A stretch of DNA of 37,640 nucleotides from Sulfurihydrogenibium sp. (GCF_028276765.1 NZ_JAPYVU010000012.1:1-37640), one strand, 5' to 3'. Shown: positions 15,385-24,166, numbered from the stretch's first letter. The notes: generated from the sequence alone by a model not told the origin. Numbers and translations are program-made.

Positions 15385-16299
15385 ATGAAAAAAGCTTTAA
15401 GCATTCTTGTTTTATCGCTTAATCTTTTAGTATTTGAAAACATGGCCTTTGCAAAAACACCAATTGATGCGTGCTGGAACTTTATCGATGCCGGAGATTA
15501 TAAAAGAGCTATAGAAGCTGGCAAATTAGCCGTTAAAAAATATCCCAAGAATTCAGACGCATATTATTGCTTGGGAGAAGCTTATTTTAATATTGGAGAG
15601 CTTAAACTTGCTTATGAAAATATGAAAAAAGCAGAGAGTTTAACAAATAACAAAAAAGATTTGATGCGTATTTACAATGAAATTGGGCTGATTTTAAAAA
15701 AAATGGGCTATTTAGATGATGCACTTTTGTATTACAGTAGAAGTTTAAGCTTAGCAAAGGATTTAGGTAATACAGGTATGCAGGCTACTGTATTAAACAA
15801 TATTGCTGGGATATATGATAGTAAAGGAGAATTAGATAAAGCTTTAAGTTATTATGAAGAATCTTTAAGTTTACAAACAAATGAAAAAGAAAAAGCACCT
15901 ACTTATAACAATATTGCTAATATATATTACAAAAAAGGTGATTATCAAAAAGCTGTTGAATACTTACAAAAAGCTATTGAAATAGATGAGAGGTATGGGG
16001 ATTATCATGGTGTTTCTATGTGGAAGTTAAACCTTGGAGATACCTACAGAAATATGAAAGACTATAACAACGCAGAAAAATACTTATCTGAAGGTCTTGA
16101 AGGTGTTAAAAAGGTAGGAGATAAATATTGGGAAGCTACAGGTTATTTGTATTTTGGATGGCTTTATAAAGATAAAGGAGATAAAAAAACAGCAAGAGAT
16201 TACCTTACTCGTGCATATAATCTCTTTAAATCTATTGGGGCAGAAGGATATGCTCAGGTTGCTTTAAATGAAATGAAAGAATTAGATAAATCAAACTAA
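15385..16299 (+). CDS. Exported TPR protein
   Basis: A 304-residue protein with a signal peptide ending near FAKT (about residue 24) followed by about seven tetratricopeptide repeats (for example YKRAIEAGKLAVKKYPKN, LDDALLYYSRSLSL, LDKALSYYEESLSL, YQKAVEYLQKAIEI). It is expected in the periplasm as a protein-protein scaffold. It is a paralogue of the gene at 6487-7281, sharing repeat order and a GDKYWEA block. A perfect AGGAGG precedes the ATG. The partner is unknown; the adjacent lipoprotein is the obvious candidate to test. Confidence 0.8.
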   Translation: MKKALSILVLSLNLLVFENMAFAKTPIDACWNFIDAGDYKRAIEAGKLAVKKYPKNSDAYYCLGEAYFNIGELKLAYENMKKAESLTNNKKDLMRIYNEIGLILKKMGYLDDALLYYSRSLSLAKDLGNTGMQATVLNNIAGIYDSKGELDKALSYYEESLSLQTNEKEKAPTYNNIANIYYKKGDYQKAVEYLQKAIEIDERYGDYHGVSMWKLNLGDTYRNMKDYNNAEKYLSEGLEGVKKVGDKYWEATGYLYFGWLYKDKGDKKTARDYLTRAYNLFKSIGAEGYAQVALNEMKELDKSN

Positions 16300-16308
16300 C
16301 CATTTCAT

Positions 16309-16326
16309 CCCTGCCGACCGGCGGGG
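16309..16326. terminator. GC-rich hairpin between convergent genes
   Basis: CCCTGCC (309-315 of the 16 kb block) pairs with GGCGGGG across a 4-base loop, 7 bp with one G-T pair. It lies between the exported TPR gene and the converging ChaN-like gene and is unusually GC-rich for this region. There is no strong T tract on either side, so its efficiency as a terminator is doubtful. Confidence 0.4.
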
Positions 16327-16333
16327 GACTTTC

Positions 16334-17023
16334 TCAATCATTTACAAAAATTTCTAAATTGCTATCTAAAACATTCAAAAATCTTTTTACAGTTTTTGCA
16401 TGACCTTTGCCAATCAAAACAATGATTTTATAATCAGGATATTTTTTATATGTATCATATATTTTGTATGCCATGCCGTAGTCCCAGGCAAGCTGGATAT
16501 CATAAAAAGCTTGCTTATTTTTAATGTTTTTATGCTCTTTCATTGCTTCATCAATAAACTTTATCTCTTCTGGTGTATGCTTTGGAATTGGCTTTGGCAA
16601 ATATGCAGAATCTATATTTTCTAATCCTTTCTTTCTAATTTCAGACAGTAGCTCAGACGGAATGTTTAAAGCAACGATTTTTATCTTGTTTTCTCTTGCA
16701 AACTCTAAAATATCTTTGTATAGTTTAATATCAAAGCCCCATCTTTTTTTATACTCTGTTTTTTCTACAAGCTGGTTTAAATTTATCTCACCTTGAATAT
16801 ACTTATCCAAATACTCCTGAAAAGGTTGCTGAAACATCTCCATTACAATGATTATTTTTTTATCATATTTATAATAATCTTTGATTACTTCGTGCTGCTT
16901 TTTATGGTCAAGCTCATCTGTGTGATTTTCTCCAACAATGATGATGTTATAGCTTTTAAACGTTGAAAATACTAAAATAAAACCTATCATAAAAACTACT
17001 AATGGAGATAAGTTTAATTTCAT
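16334..17023 (-). CDS. ChaN-like haem-binding-uptake (Tiki superfamily) protein
   Basis: A 229-residue protein of the ChaN/Cofac_haem_bdg family, related to the TIKI/TraB fold. The N terminus (residues 1-24) is a hydrophobic signal or anchor. The conserved blocks are IIIVGENHTDELDHKKQH (GEnH plus downstream His), the Arg/Trp-containing YKKRWGFD, ALNIPSELL, and the C-terminal IGKGHAKT. ChaN of Campylobacter is a haem-binding lipoprotein, while other members of the fold are metalloproteases. Here no lipobox is visible and the protein is shorter than most ChaN (about 280). An extended -10 box lies only a few bases before the ATG, so the mRNA would be nearly leaderless. Confidence 0.75.
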   Translation of the reverse strand: MKLNLSPLVVFMIGFILVFSTFKSYNIIIVGENHTDELDHKKQHEVIKDYYKYDKKIIIVMEMFQQPFQEYLDKYIQGEINLNQLVEKTEYKKRWGFDIKLYKDILEFARENKIKIVALNIPSELLSEIRKKGLENIDSAYLPKPIPKHTPEEIKFIDEAMKEHKNIKNKQAFYDIQLAWDYGMAYKIYDTYKKYPDYKIIVLIGKGHAKTVKRFLNVLDSNLEIFVND

Positions 17024-17032
17024 AGTCCTGAA

Positions 17033-17041
17033 ATTATAGCA
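17033..17041 (-). promoter_or_regulatory. Extended -10 promoter of the ChaN-like gene
   Basis: Minus strand TGCTATAAT is a perfect extended -10 (TGnTATAAT). The start codon is 9 bases past the TATAAT, so the 5' leader would be only a few bases. No good -35 box is visible. Confidence 0.5.
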
Positions 17042-17071
17042 CAGTAAAGATTACAGATATACAGTAATTTA

Positions 17072-17256
17072 GAGAATACAGTAAAAATTTTTGTAAGTTT
17101 ACCTTTTTGCCATCCTGAGGCCGTGAGGCCGAAGGATTACATTTTTTAAATTTTATAAAAAATATGCAAATTTAATATGTCGGGTGAGAAATTCAACAAA
17201 AACATGAGATTCTTCGCTTCGCTCAGAATGACGATGTGGATTTTTGGAACAGCCTC
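17072..17256. repeat. MITE-like palindromic element, copy 2 (long spacer)
   Basis: The left end is decayed (17072-17108). The core arms are at 17109-17140 (GCCATCCTGAGGCCG...) and 17206-17232 (GAGATTCTTCGCTTCGCTC...). The right end GGATTTTTGGAACAGCCTC ends at 17256. The spacer between the arms is about 35 bp longer than in other copies and contains GGGTGAGAAATTCAA, a sequence that also occurs at 37519 downstream of bcsQ. Confidence 0.7.
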
Positions 17257-17272
17257 ATAAAGGAGATATAGA

Positions 17273-17434
17273 TTGAAATTTAGCTTTTTCGGTGGAAAGA
17301 TTAGATTTGGCAGAAGAAATATAAAGGTCTTTAAAAGAATGTCATATAAGCGGTTCTTTTTTTATTCATTTTTAGGCTATGTGTTAAAAACAGCCGTGTT
17401 TGTTGCAGTGATTTATTTAATTAAGCATCATTAA
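17273..17434 (+). CDS. Small basic single-pass membrane protein
   Basis: A 53-codon ORF starting at TTG with AGGAGA 6 bases upstream. The first 27 residues are strongly basic (KIRFGRRNIKVFKRMSYKR) and the rest is one hydrophobic helix (FFFYSFLGYVLKTAVFVAV) ending LIKHH, so it is probably an inner-membrane peptide with a cytoplasmic, positively charged N terminus. I do not recognise a family. It begins 17 bp after the MITE-like element and ends about 105 bp before proS. The good ribosome binding site is the main support. Confidence 0.5.
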   Translation: MKFSFFGGKIRFGRRNIKVFKRMSYKRFFFYSFLGYVLKTAVFVAVIYLIKHH

Positions 17435-17496
17435 GTATTAAATAGCTCTTATTAAAAATTTCATAAAAGATTTTTTCAGACCAAAATCTTGGATAA

Positions 17497-17505
17497 TGGT
17501 ATAAT
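17497..17505 (+). promoter_or_regulatory. Extended -10 promoter of proS
   Basis: TGGTATAAT matches TGnTATAAT perfectly. It lies 33 bp before the proS ATG. No convincing -35 box is present, as expected for extended -10 promoters. Confidence 0.5.
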
Positions 17506-17538
17506 TTCTATTTACATCAATTCCTTATGGAGGAGATA

Positions 17539-19239
17539 ATGTTAGCAAGCAAGTTTTTTATGCCAACTTTAAAAGAAAATCCATCCGACGCAGTTGTTCC
17601 AAGTCATATATATCTTGTTAGAGGTGGTTTTATAAGAAGTTTATCAGCCGGAATATACGAATATTTACCACTTGGATTAAGAGTTTTAAGAAAAATAGAG
17701 AATATAATCAGAAAACATATGGATGATTCAGGAGCCTTAGAGGTATTACTGCCAATTCTTACACCTGCTGAACTTTGGAAAGAAACAGGAAGATGGTATG
17801 TATACGGAAAAGAGCTTTTTAGATTGAAAGACAGAAAAGATGCAGAATTTGCCCTTGGTCCAACTCATGAAGAAACAATTACAGATTTAGTAAGAAAAAA
17901 TGTTAGGTCTTACAAAGATTTGCCGCTAAATTTTTATCAAATACAGACAAAGTTTAGAGATGAAGCAAGACCAAGATATGGCTTGATAAGAGGAAGAGAG
18001 TTTATCATGAAAGATGGATATTCTTTTGATGTCTCAGAAGAAGATGCAAAAAATACTTATGAAGCAATGAAAGAAGCATATCATAAAATCTTTAAAGAGC
18101 TTGGGCTTGATTATCTCATGGTAGAGGCTGATGTTGGAGCTATTGGTGGAAAGTTTTCTCATGAGTTTGTGGTAAAAGTTCCATCAGGTGAGGCACATAT
18201 TGTATACTGTGAAAAGTGTGGATATGCTGCAAACGTTGAAGCTGCAAAATTTCATCATCATAAACTACCACCGGAAGAGCCAAAACCAATAGAAAAAGTT
18301 CATACTCCTGACATAAAATCGGCAGAAGATGTTGCTAACTTTTTAAACGTTCCAATAACAAAGCTTGTTAAGACACTAATATACAAAATAGATGATAAAG
18401 ATTTTGTAGCTGTTTTAATAAGAGGTGATAGAGAGCTTAACGAAACAAAATTAGCAAACTTATTTAAAGCTATTGACGTTAGAATGGCAACAAAGGAAGA
18501 GTTGGAAAATCTTGGAATTCCGGAAGGTTTTGCAGGTCCTATTGGCTTAAATCTTCCAATCTATGCTGATTTTTCTGTTAAAGAGCTTTATAACATAGTT
18601 GTAGGAGCAAACGAAAAAGATTATCATTACATCAATGCAAACATTGATAGAGATTTTAAAGTCATTGGCTTTTATGACCTTGCAACTGCAAAAGAAGGCG
18701 ACCCTTGCCCTGTATGCCACTTTCCATTAAAAGAAACAACAGGTTTAGAAGTTGGTCATATATTCCTTCTTGGAACGAAGTATTCTGAAAGTATGAAAGC
18801 TTACTTTGTAGATAAAGACGGAAAAGAAAAGCCAATCATAATGGGTTGCTATGGTATTGGCGTAAGCAGATTAATATCTGCGATAGTTGAGCAGTATCAT
18901 GATGATAAAGGAATTATTTGGCCTGAAAACGTAGCACCGTTTGATGTTCATATTCTTGTTTTAAATACAAAAGACCAAGAGAGTCTAAACGTAGGATTTG
19001 ATATATACAATAAGTTGAAAGAAAAAGGTTTAGACGTATTACTTGATGAAAGAGATGAATCTGCAGGAGTAAAATTTAAAGATGCCGACCTAATCGGAAT
19101 TCCACATAGAATAGTCATAGGAAAAGCTTTAAAAGAAGGCAAGATAGAGTATCAAAAAAGAGATGGCAGCATCAAAGAGTTAGTAAATACAGAGGCAATA
19201 GTTGATAGATTGATGAGTGAATATCATGGAAGAAGATGA
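17539..19239 (+). CDS. proS: Prolyl-tRNA synthetase
   Basis: ProS charges tRNA-Pro. The 566-residue protein is the bacterial type: class II motif 1 near residues 50-75 (GALEVLLPILTPAELW), motif 2 with TKFRDEARPRYGLIRGREF (about 137-155), an INS editing domain inserted between motifs 2 and 3 (about 220-400), motif 3 with GCYGIGVSRLISAI (about 435-448), and a C-terminal anticodon-binding domain. Length agrees with the E. coli type (about 570). The ATG at 17539 is used because GGAGG overlaps an earlier in-frame ATG at 17527 and is correctly spaced for the second one. Confidence 0.96.
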   Translation: MLASKFFMPTLKENPSDAVVPSHIYLVRGGFIRSLSAGIYEYLPLGLRVLRKIENIIRKHMDDSGALEVLLPILTPAELWKETGRWYVYGKELFRLKDRKDAEFALGPTHEETITDLVRKNVRSYKDLPLNFYQIQTKFRDEARPRYGLIRGREFIMKDGYSFDVSEEDAKNTYEAMKEAYHKIFKELGLDYLMVEADVGAIGGKFSHEFVVKVPSGEAHIVYCEKCGYAANVEAAKFHHHKLPPEEPKPIEKVHTPDIKSAEDVANFLNVPITKLVKTLIYKIDDKDFVAVLIRGDRELNETKLANLFKAIDVRMATKEELENLGIPEGFAGPIGLNLPIYADFSVKELYNIVVGANEKDYHYINANIDRDFKVIGFYDLATAKEGDPCPVCHFPLKETTGLEVGHIFLLGTKYSESMKAYFVDKDGKEKPIIMGCYGIGVSRLISAIVEQYHDDKGIIWPENVAPFDVHILVLNTKDQESLNVGFDIYNKLKEKGLDVLLDERDESAGVKFKDADLIGIPHRIVIGKALKEGKIEYQKRDGSIKELVNTEAIVDRLMSEYHGRR

Positions 19240-19304
19240 AACTTATAAATGCCATGAAGTAGCTATAGAATATTAAGAATGAAAAGGTGAGGCTATAACA
19301 AATT

Positions 19305-19462
19305 GAGCTAGTGTTCCAAAATTTTCGTAAGCTTGCCTTTCCGTGTCATCCTGAGGCTGTAAAGGCTAAGGATCTCTTTTCTTGATTTTTTGACTTGAAA
19401 AGAAAAACATGAGATTCTTCGCTTGCTGCAGAATGACGATTTGGATTTTTGCAAGCAGCCTC
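19305..19462. repeat. MITE-like palindromic element, copy 3
   Basis: Left end GTGTTCCAAAATTTTCGTAA with GCTTGCCTTTCC, core arms 19345-19376 and 19411-19437, right end GGATTTTTGCAAGCAGCCTC ending at 19462. The left end is almost identical to copy 1 (132-277). Total length is about 158 bp with no ORF. Confidence 0.75.
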
Positions 19463-19502
19463 AGCTTTAAATAATCTGTATTCATGAACAGATTCTAAAG
19501 TT

Positions 19503-19590
19503 TTATGTCTATTAAACGAAAAGTAACCTATGAAATATTTTTGTGATATCATGAGCAAAGAGGAGTTTTACCAAAATATCATGACTTTTA
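19503..19590 (+). pseudogene. C-terminal scrap of a DDE transposase
   Basis: Read in frame, positions 19503-19590 give LCLLNEK*PMKYFCDIMS with a later NIMTF. This matches the transposase tail at 26938-27020 (SLNKKSPLQYFCDIMN, later GMTYT). Only about 30 codons remain and one is a stop. The scrap lies between MITE copy 3 and the promoter of the NlpC/P60 gene, and it explains a spurious N-terminal extension of that gene. Confidence 0.6.
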
Positions 19591-19596
19591 AAAAAG

Positions 19597-19625
19597 TTTA
19601 CAAAAAATTTTTTTACTGTTATAAT
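19597..19625 (+). promoter_or_regulatory. Promoter of the NlpC/P60 gene
   Basis: TTTACA (19597-19602), 17-bp spacer, perfect TATAAT (19620-19625). Transcription would start near 19632, about 27 bases before the ATG at 19659. The -35 box directly abuts the transposase scrap. Confidence 0.65.
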
Positions 19626-19658
19626 TTAAATCAGTTTTATAAGAATAGGGGGATGATT

Positions 19659-20414
19659 ATGAAGCTAACCAAGAAAATTATAGGTACGTTTTTAAGTTTG
19701 TCAATTTTTATATTACCGAATATAGCAGAAGCTAAAACTAAAGGTCATTCAACCAAAAAAACAAGCCATCATGCAACAAAAGTATCTAAAAAATCAAACC
19801 ATGTAAAAATATCTAAAAAATCAAGCCATACAAAAATGAGTCATAAATACCTAAAAATAGCTAAAAAAGGTCGTAATCATGTAAAAATAACTAAGGTTTC
19901 TTACTCTTATGGTCAAAGAGTGTATGGTGATTACCTTGAGCCTAACAAGGATATTTATAAGTATGCAATAGGATTACTTGGCACAAAGTACTCTTTCGGT
20001 GGAAACTCTATAAATGGGATAGATTGCTCATCTTTCGTTCAGCATGTTTTTGAGCTTGCAGGATTTAAACTTCCAAGAACTGCAAGAGAACAAGCAAGAT
20101 ACGGATATTTTGTCAGAAAAGAAAACTTAAAACCAGGAGACTTATTATTCTTTGCAACTTATGCAAGCTTTCCTTCACATGTAGGGATTTATATTGGCGA
20201 TGGTAAAATGATTCACGCCTCTTCTAAAGGTGGAAGAGTTGAAATAGCAAATATTAATGAAGATTATTATATGAGAAGATTTTTATTTGCTAAAAGAATT
20301 CCAGCTAACATTAAAGACCTAAAAGAAGTTGAAGATGTTGACCTTATGGAGCAGTATATGAACGATAAAGACCCAATAGCAAAGATAATACAGGAAAAGA
20401 ATGGAAAAAATTAA
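19659..20414 (+). CDS. NlpC/P60 peptidoglycan endopeptidase
   Basis: A 251-residue exported cell-wall hydrolase. A signal peptide ends near AEA|KT (residues 1-23). A Lys/Ser/His-rich low-complexity stretch follows (about 24-85) with repeats of the form K-I-S-K-K-S-x-H, likely a cell-wall or polyanion contact region. The NlpC/P60 domain (about 100-220) has the catalytic Cys in GIDCSSF (about Cys123), the His in PSHVGIYIGDG and the third residue in MIHASS. It would cleave peptide stems of peptidoglycan. AGGGGG 6 bases before ATG 19659 sets the start; an upstream in-frame ATG at 19530 belongs to a transposase remnant. Its end overlaps hslV by 14 bp. Confidence 0.88.
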   Translation: MKLTKKIIGTFLSLSIFILPNIAEAKTKGHSTKKTSHHATKVSKKSNHVKISKKSSHTKMSHKYLKIAKKGRNHVKITKVSYSYGQRVYGDYLEPNKDIYKYAIGLLGTKYSFGGNSINGIDCSSFVQHVFELAGFKLPRTAREQARYGYFVRKENLKPGDLLFFATYASFPSHVGIYIGDGKMIHASSKGGRVEIANINEDYYMRRFLFAKRIPANIKDLKEVEDVDLMEQYMNDKDPIAKIIQEKNGKN

Positions 20415-20937
20415 AAGTACAACAATATTAGCTGTTAGAAGAAATGGAAAAACAGTTATAGCCGGAGATGGTCAGGTAACTCTTGGGTCTGCTGTTGTTA
20501 AGCATACAGCAAAAAAGATAAGAGTTTTAAATGAAGGTAAAGTTGTAGTTGGTTTTGCAGGTAGTGCCGCAGATGGTCTTGCATTAATGGAAAGATTAGA
20601 AGAAAAATTAAACAAGTATAAAGGAAATTTAATCAAATCTGCAGTAGAGCTTGCTAAAGACTGGAGATTGGATAAATATCTAAGAAGATTAGAAGCGGTA
20701 ATGATAGCTGCAGATAAAAACAATATGCTTTTACTCTCTGGAAATGGTGATGTGATAGAACCTGACGAACCTGTTTTAGCTATAGGTTCTGGTGGAGATT
20801 ATGCAAGGTCTGCTGCGTTGGCACTCTATAGAAATACAGATTTTGATGCTCGCAAAATTGTAGAAGAGGCGATGAAGATAGCAGGAGAAGTCTGCATCTA
20901 CACCAACCAAAACTTTGTAATAGAAGAAATTGAATGA
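20401..20937 (+). CDS. hslV: ATP-dependent protease subunit HslV
   Basis: HslV is the proteasome-like peptidase of the HslUV protease. The 178-residue protein has a 6-residue propeptide (MEKIKS) before the catalytic Thr7-Thr8, then ILAVRRNGKTVIAGDGQVTLG, GFAGSAADGLAL and the C-terminal AIGSGGDYARSAALAL block. Length matches the family (about 175). Its start lies inside the NlpC/P60 gene and its end overlaps the PriA-like gene, so the three are translationally coupled. The ATPase partner hslU is not in the window. Confidence 0.95.
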   Translation: MEKIKSTTILAVRRNGKTVIAGDGQVTLGSAVVKHTAKKIRVLNEGKVVVGFAGSAADGLALMERLEEKLNKYKGNLIKSAVELAKDWRLDKYLRRLEAVMIAADKNNMLLLSGNGDVIEPDEPVLAIGSGGDYARSAALALYRNTDFDARKIVEEAMKIAGEVCIYTNQNFVIEEIE

Positions 20938-22915
20938 AATCTTTCTTGAAATAGCTGTTCCTGTACCACTTTATCAAACCTTCTGGTACAGGTTTCAAAC
21001 TAAGTCTTTAGAAAATTTTATAGGCAGAAGAGTAATAGTTCCATTTAAGAGTACTAAATCCTATGGATTAGTCGTTGGAATATCTAACTCTATTGAAAAC
21101 GTTCCTGTAGAATATAGAGACAAACTGAAAGATATCATAAAAATTGATGATTTTCAAGTATTTACAGAAAAAGAAATAAACGTCATTAAAAAAATTTCAG
21201 ATTATTATCTATCTCCGATAGGTTTGACTGTAGATTTTTTCATTCCAAATATCTTGAGAGAAAAAGCCATAAAAGACCCGCTTGCTTTTAAAGTTTTTAA
21301 CATTAATGAAAATGTAGAGCTTAAAAAAATCTCAGAAACAGCTAAAAAAATTATTCAAATCATTCAAGAAAATCAAGAAGTATCTTATGAGGATCTGTTA
21401 TCGCTTGGATTTTCTAAAAGAAGCATTAAAAGTTTGCTTGAAAAAGGTATTCTTATTCCTGTTGAAAGCAGCATAAAAATAAAAACTCCTGTTTTTAAAC
21501 AACCAAAAACATCTGACTATACTCCAAAACTATTAGAAAGTCAGATATATGTTTATGATAGATTTTATTTCAAAGATAGGTTAAAAGCTTACATATCGCT
21601 TATAAAAAAATACGTTAAAACAAATAAAAGTGTGTTAATTGTTGTTCCAAGCATTGCCTTTGGAAATAAACTTTATAAAGATTTATCCCAAAAGTTTGAA
21701 AATGTATATTTTTATCATGATGGAATTAATCCCAAACTTCAATTTGAAATCTTTAAAGAGATAACAAAGAATCCATCTATTGTTATCGGAACTGTATCTT
21801 CTTTGCTTATTCCTATAAAAGACTTAAATCTCATAATTCTTGAGCAAGAACATTCTTCAGCTTATAAAGTTTTAAGGTCTCCAAGGTTTGAGACAAAAAG
21901 GGTTTTATATTACATTCATAAAGAAAAAAATATTCCAATCATCTTAGCATCTTCCATTTTATCCATTGAAAGCTACTTGATTAATGCTACAAATCTAAAA
22001 AAAGATAAAGATGTTATAAAATCTTATGTAGAAATTAATCCTTTTAAGTCTACCAATAAAACTTTAAATAAACTACAGAGCTTGATTTCAGAGAAAGGAA
22101 GAACCCTGATTTTAACTCATAAAAGCTATTACTCTGGATTTATTTACTGTCCAAGATGTGGATGGGAAGCGGTCTGTCCAACCTGTGATGTTCCACTAAA
22201 AACTTACATTCAAAACAGCATTAAAATCTTTAAATGTCCGTCTTGTAAAAAAAGGTTTGAATACTTTAAAACCTGCCCTGAATGTGATTTTAAGCTAAAA
22301 GAGACTGGATTTGGAAAAGAGTTTGTTTTTGAATTTCTTAAAAAAAGTGAAAAACTTAGAAAGCTACTGGATTCTAACAAAATCATTGTAGAATCAAGTT
22401 TAAAAGATATACTGCAGTTTGAAAGCTTTGATATGGTTATAAATCTTTATCCTGATTTTATTTTAGATTTGCCTGATTATAGGTCGAATGAAAAATTTTT
22501 AAGGTCTGTAATATCTCCTTTAACAGTAGCTAAGGATAGTTATATCATTTTTTCTAATACACTGGAGAATTGGCTTGCGGAAAATATAGGGACTAAATCC
22601 TTTGATGTAAATCAAATTTTAGAAAATTTCTATAAAAAAGAAACCGCCTATAGAAAGAAAAATAAACTACCTCCGTTTTTAAAGCTTGTAAGATTTAAAA
22701 TTGTGTTTAAACCAAATCAAAAAGAGTATGTTGAAAAGGTATTGAAAGAAATCTCAAGCTTGAAAGTATATTCTTTCTCTCAAAAATCAAACAGTTTTAT
22801 TTATTATTTTGAGTACAAATCAGAAAAGGAAAAGCAAACGATAAAGGTTTTAGCTGAAAAATTGCTGAAAAAGGATGTGGATGTAATTATAGAAGTAGAT
22901 CCTAAGAGTTTTTAA
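20930..22915 (+). CDS. priA: PriA-like primosomal protein with degenerate ATPase
   Basis: A 661-residue PriA homologue. The N-terminal 3'-DNA-binding domain is well kept (AVPVPLYQTFWYRF, GRRVIVPFKSTKSYGLVVG), a winged helix follows, and the zinc module is intact with four CxxC pairs (CPRC, CPTC, CPSC, CPEC; about residues 407-455). In the helicase part the Walker A GxTGSGKT is missing (the place reads YVYDRFYFKDRLKAY near residue 205), Walker B DEEH is replaced by EQEH (ILEQEHSSAYK, about 303), and the motif VI QVAGRAGR is replaced by SPLTVAKD. It is therefore probably unable to hydrolyse ATP but may still load the replisome. The start is TTG, overlapping hslV by 8 bp; it overlaps hemH by 14 bp at the 3' end. 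Confidence 0.85.
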   Translation: MNEIFLEIAVPVPLYQTFWYRFQTKSLENFIGRRVIVPFKSTKSYGLVVGISNSIENVPVEYRDKLKDIIKIDDFQVFTEKEINVIKKISDYYLSPIGLTVDFFIPNILREKAIKDPLAFKVFNINENVELKKISETAKKIIQIIQENQEVSYEDLLSLGFSKRSIKSLLEKGILIPVESSIKIKTPVFKQPKTSDYTPKLLESQIYVYDRFYFKDRLKAYISLIKKYVKTNKSVLIVVPSIAFGNKLYKDLSQKFENVYFYHDGINPKLQFEIFKEITKNPSIVIGTVSSLLIPIKDLNLIILEQEHSSAYKVLRSPRFETKRVLYYIHKEKNIPIILASSILSIESYLINATNLKKDKDVIKSYVEINPFKSTNKTLNKLQSLISEKGRTLILTHKSYYSGFIYCPRCGWEAVCPTCDVPLKTYIQNSIKIFKCPSCKKRFEYFKTCPECDFKLKETGFGKEFVFEFLKKSEKLRKLLDSNKIIVESSLKDILQFESFDMVINLYPDFILDLPDYRSNEKFLRSVISPLTVAKDSYIIFSNTLENWLAENIGTKSFDVNQILENFYKKETAYRKKNKLPPFLKLVRFKIVFKPNQKEYVEKVLKEISSLKVYSFSQKSNSFIYYFEYKSEKEKQTIKVLAEKLLKKDVDVIIEVDPKSF

Positions 22916-23909
22916 TCACAAGCTCTTTTAGTGTTTCTATAAACATTGGATGAGTTTTTAAAGTCGGTATTCTGATAAAACTTTCAGCTCCAAGCTCTTT
23001 TGCTATGTTGCCATACAGATAATCAAGCTCGTAAAGTGTTTCTGAATGTTCTGAGACAAAGCTAACAGGTATAACTATTAGCTTTTTATATCCTTCTTTT
23101 ATTAATCTTTCAATTTCTTGGTCTGTAAAAGGTTCTAACCACTTTACAGGTCCAACTTTTGATTGATAAGCTAAGGAATGTTTAACATTTGGAAAATGCT
23201 CCATTATTAGCTTAACTGTTGTTTCTGTTTGTTTCTTGTATGGGTCGCCGTCAAGGATGATCTTTTCCGGCAAGCTGTGGGCTGTAAATAAAAAATAATA
23301 ATCTTTATAATCTTCTGGTAGGTTTTCTTTAATGTTTTCTACCATTGCCTTTATGTATAAAGGATTGTCAAAGTAGCAGTTTATTTTTACAATGGGAATG
23401 TCTGAAAAATAGTGGTAGGGTTCTTTTGTTCCTCTTAGTGTAGATAGTATCGCAAATTTACCGGGCTTAATGTATCTTTTAACTTTTCTGTCAAATTCAT
23501 TAAAAGATGAGCCTGTGGTTGTTCTGCTGTAGTGTGGATATAATGGTAGCAAGATTATTTTTTTTATTTTTTCTTGGAAAAGCTGGTTTAAAGCTTCTTC
23601 CGTGAATGGATGCCAATATCTCATTGCAACGACAACTTTATAATCTTCTCCAAGTATTTCTTGGAGTTTTTGGGCTTGCTGGAGTGTTTGTTCTTTTTGT
23701 GGTGATTTTCCACCCATTATTTCGTAGTATTTTTTTGTTTTTTTGGCTCTAAGTCTTGAAATTAAGAATGCTACTGGTTTTTGAATAGGTTTTGGAATTT
23801 GTATGATGTCATGGTCAGAAAATAGGTTGTATAAAAATGGCTGAATCGCATCTAAGGAGTCTGGACCACCCATATTTAAAAGCACAACACCAATTTTTTC
23901 TTTTGTCAT
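22902..23909 (-). CDS. hemH: Ferrochelatase
   Basis: HemH inserts Fe2+ into protoporphyrin IX, the last step of classical haem synthesis. The 335-residue protein starts VVLLNMGGPDS and has the catalytic His in VAMRYWHPFTEEAL, LPLYPHYSRTTTGSS, FTAHSLPEKI, and the metal-site Glu in PVSFVSEHSETLYELD. Length is typical of bacterial enzymes (about 310-340). It is convergent with the PriA-like gene with a 14-bp overlap. No other haem gene is nearby. Confidence 0.96.
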   Translation of the reverse strand: MTKEKIGVVLLNMGGPDSLDAIQPFLYNLFSDHDIIQIPKPIQKPVAFLISRLRAKKTKKYYEIMGGKSPQKEQTLQQAQKLQEILGEDYKVVVAMRYWHPFTEEALNQLFQEKIKKIILLPLYPHYSRTTTGSSFNEFDRKVKRYIKPGKFAILSTLRGTKEPYHYFSDIPIVKINCYFDNPLYIKAMVENIKENLPEDYKDYYFLFTAHSLPEKIILDGDPYKKQTETTVKLIMEHFPNVKHSLAYQSKVGPVKWLEPFTDQEIERLIKEGYKKLIVIPVSFVSEHSETLYELDYLYGNIAKELGAESFIRIPTLKTHPMFIETLKELVIKNS

Positions 23910-24166
23910 TGACTTCTCCTGGGTTTTGTAAGTTTAAATTATACTGGCTATTTTTACTTTGTTCAAGATGAAATAAAATTACTTTGGTGTGAAGTGAAAG
24001 ATTAGGAATGTATAAGGTTTAAAAGAGATGCTTAATGTTGTGAAAGTTATTAACCGTCTGTAAGTAAATCGAACACCTATATGTTTTGTCTCGCTTGGCA
24101 AATGCTTTGTATTTTACGCTTAACAGCTAACATTAAAGTTCATGCTATTTTATAGAGTGTTATAAG

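Noticed and set aside
19530-19658. Extended N terminus for the NlpC/P60 protein
   Set aside because: The extra 43 codons match a transposase tail and lie upstream of the promoter and ribosome binding site; the signal peptide starts at 19659.
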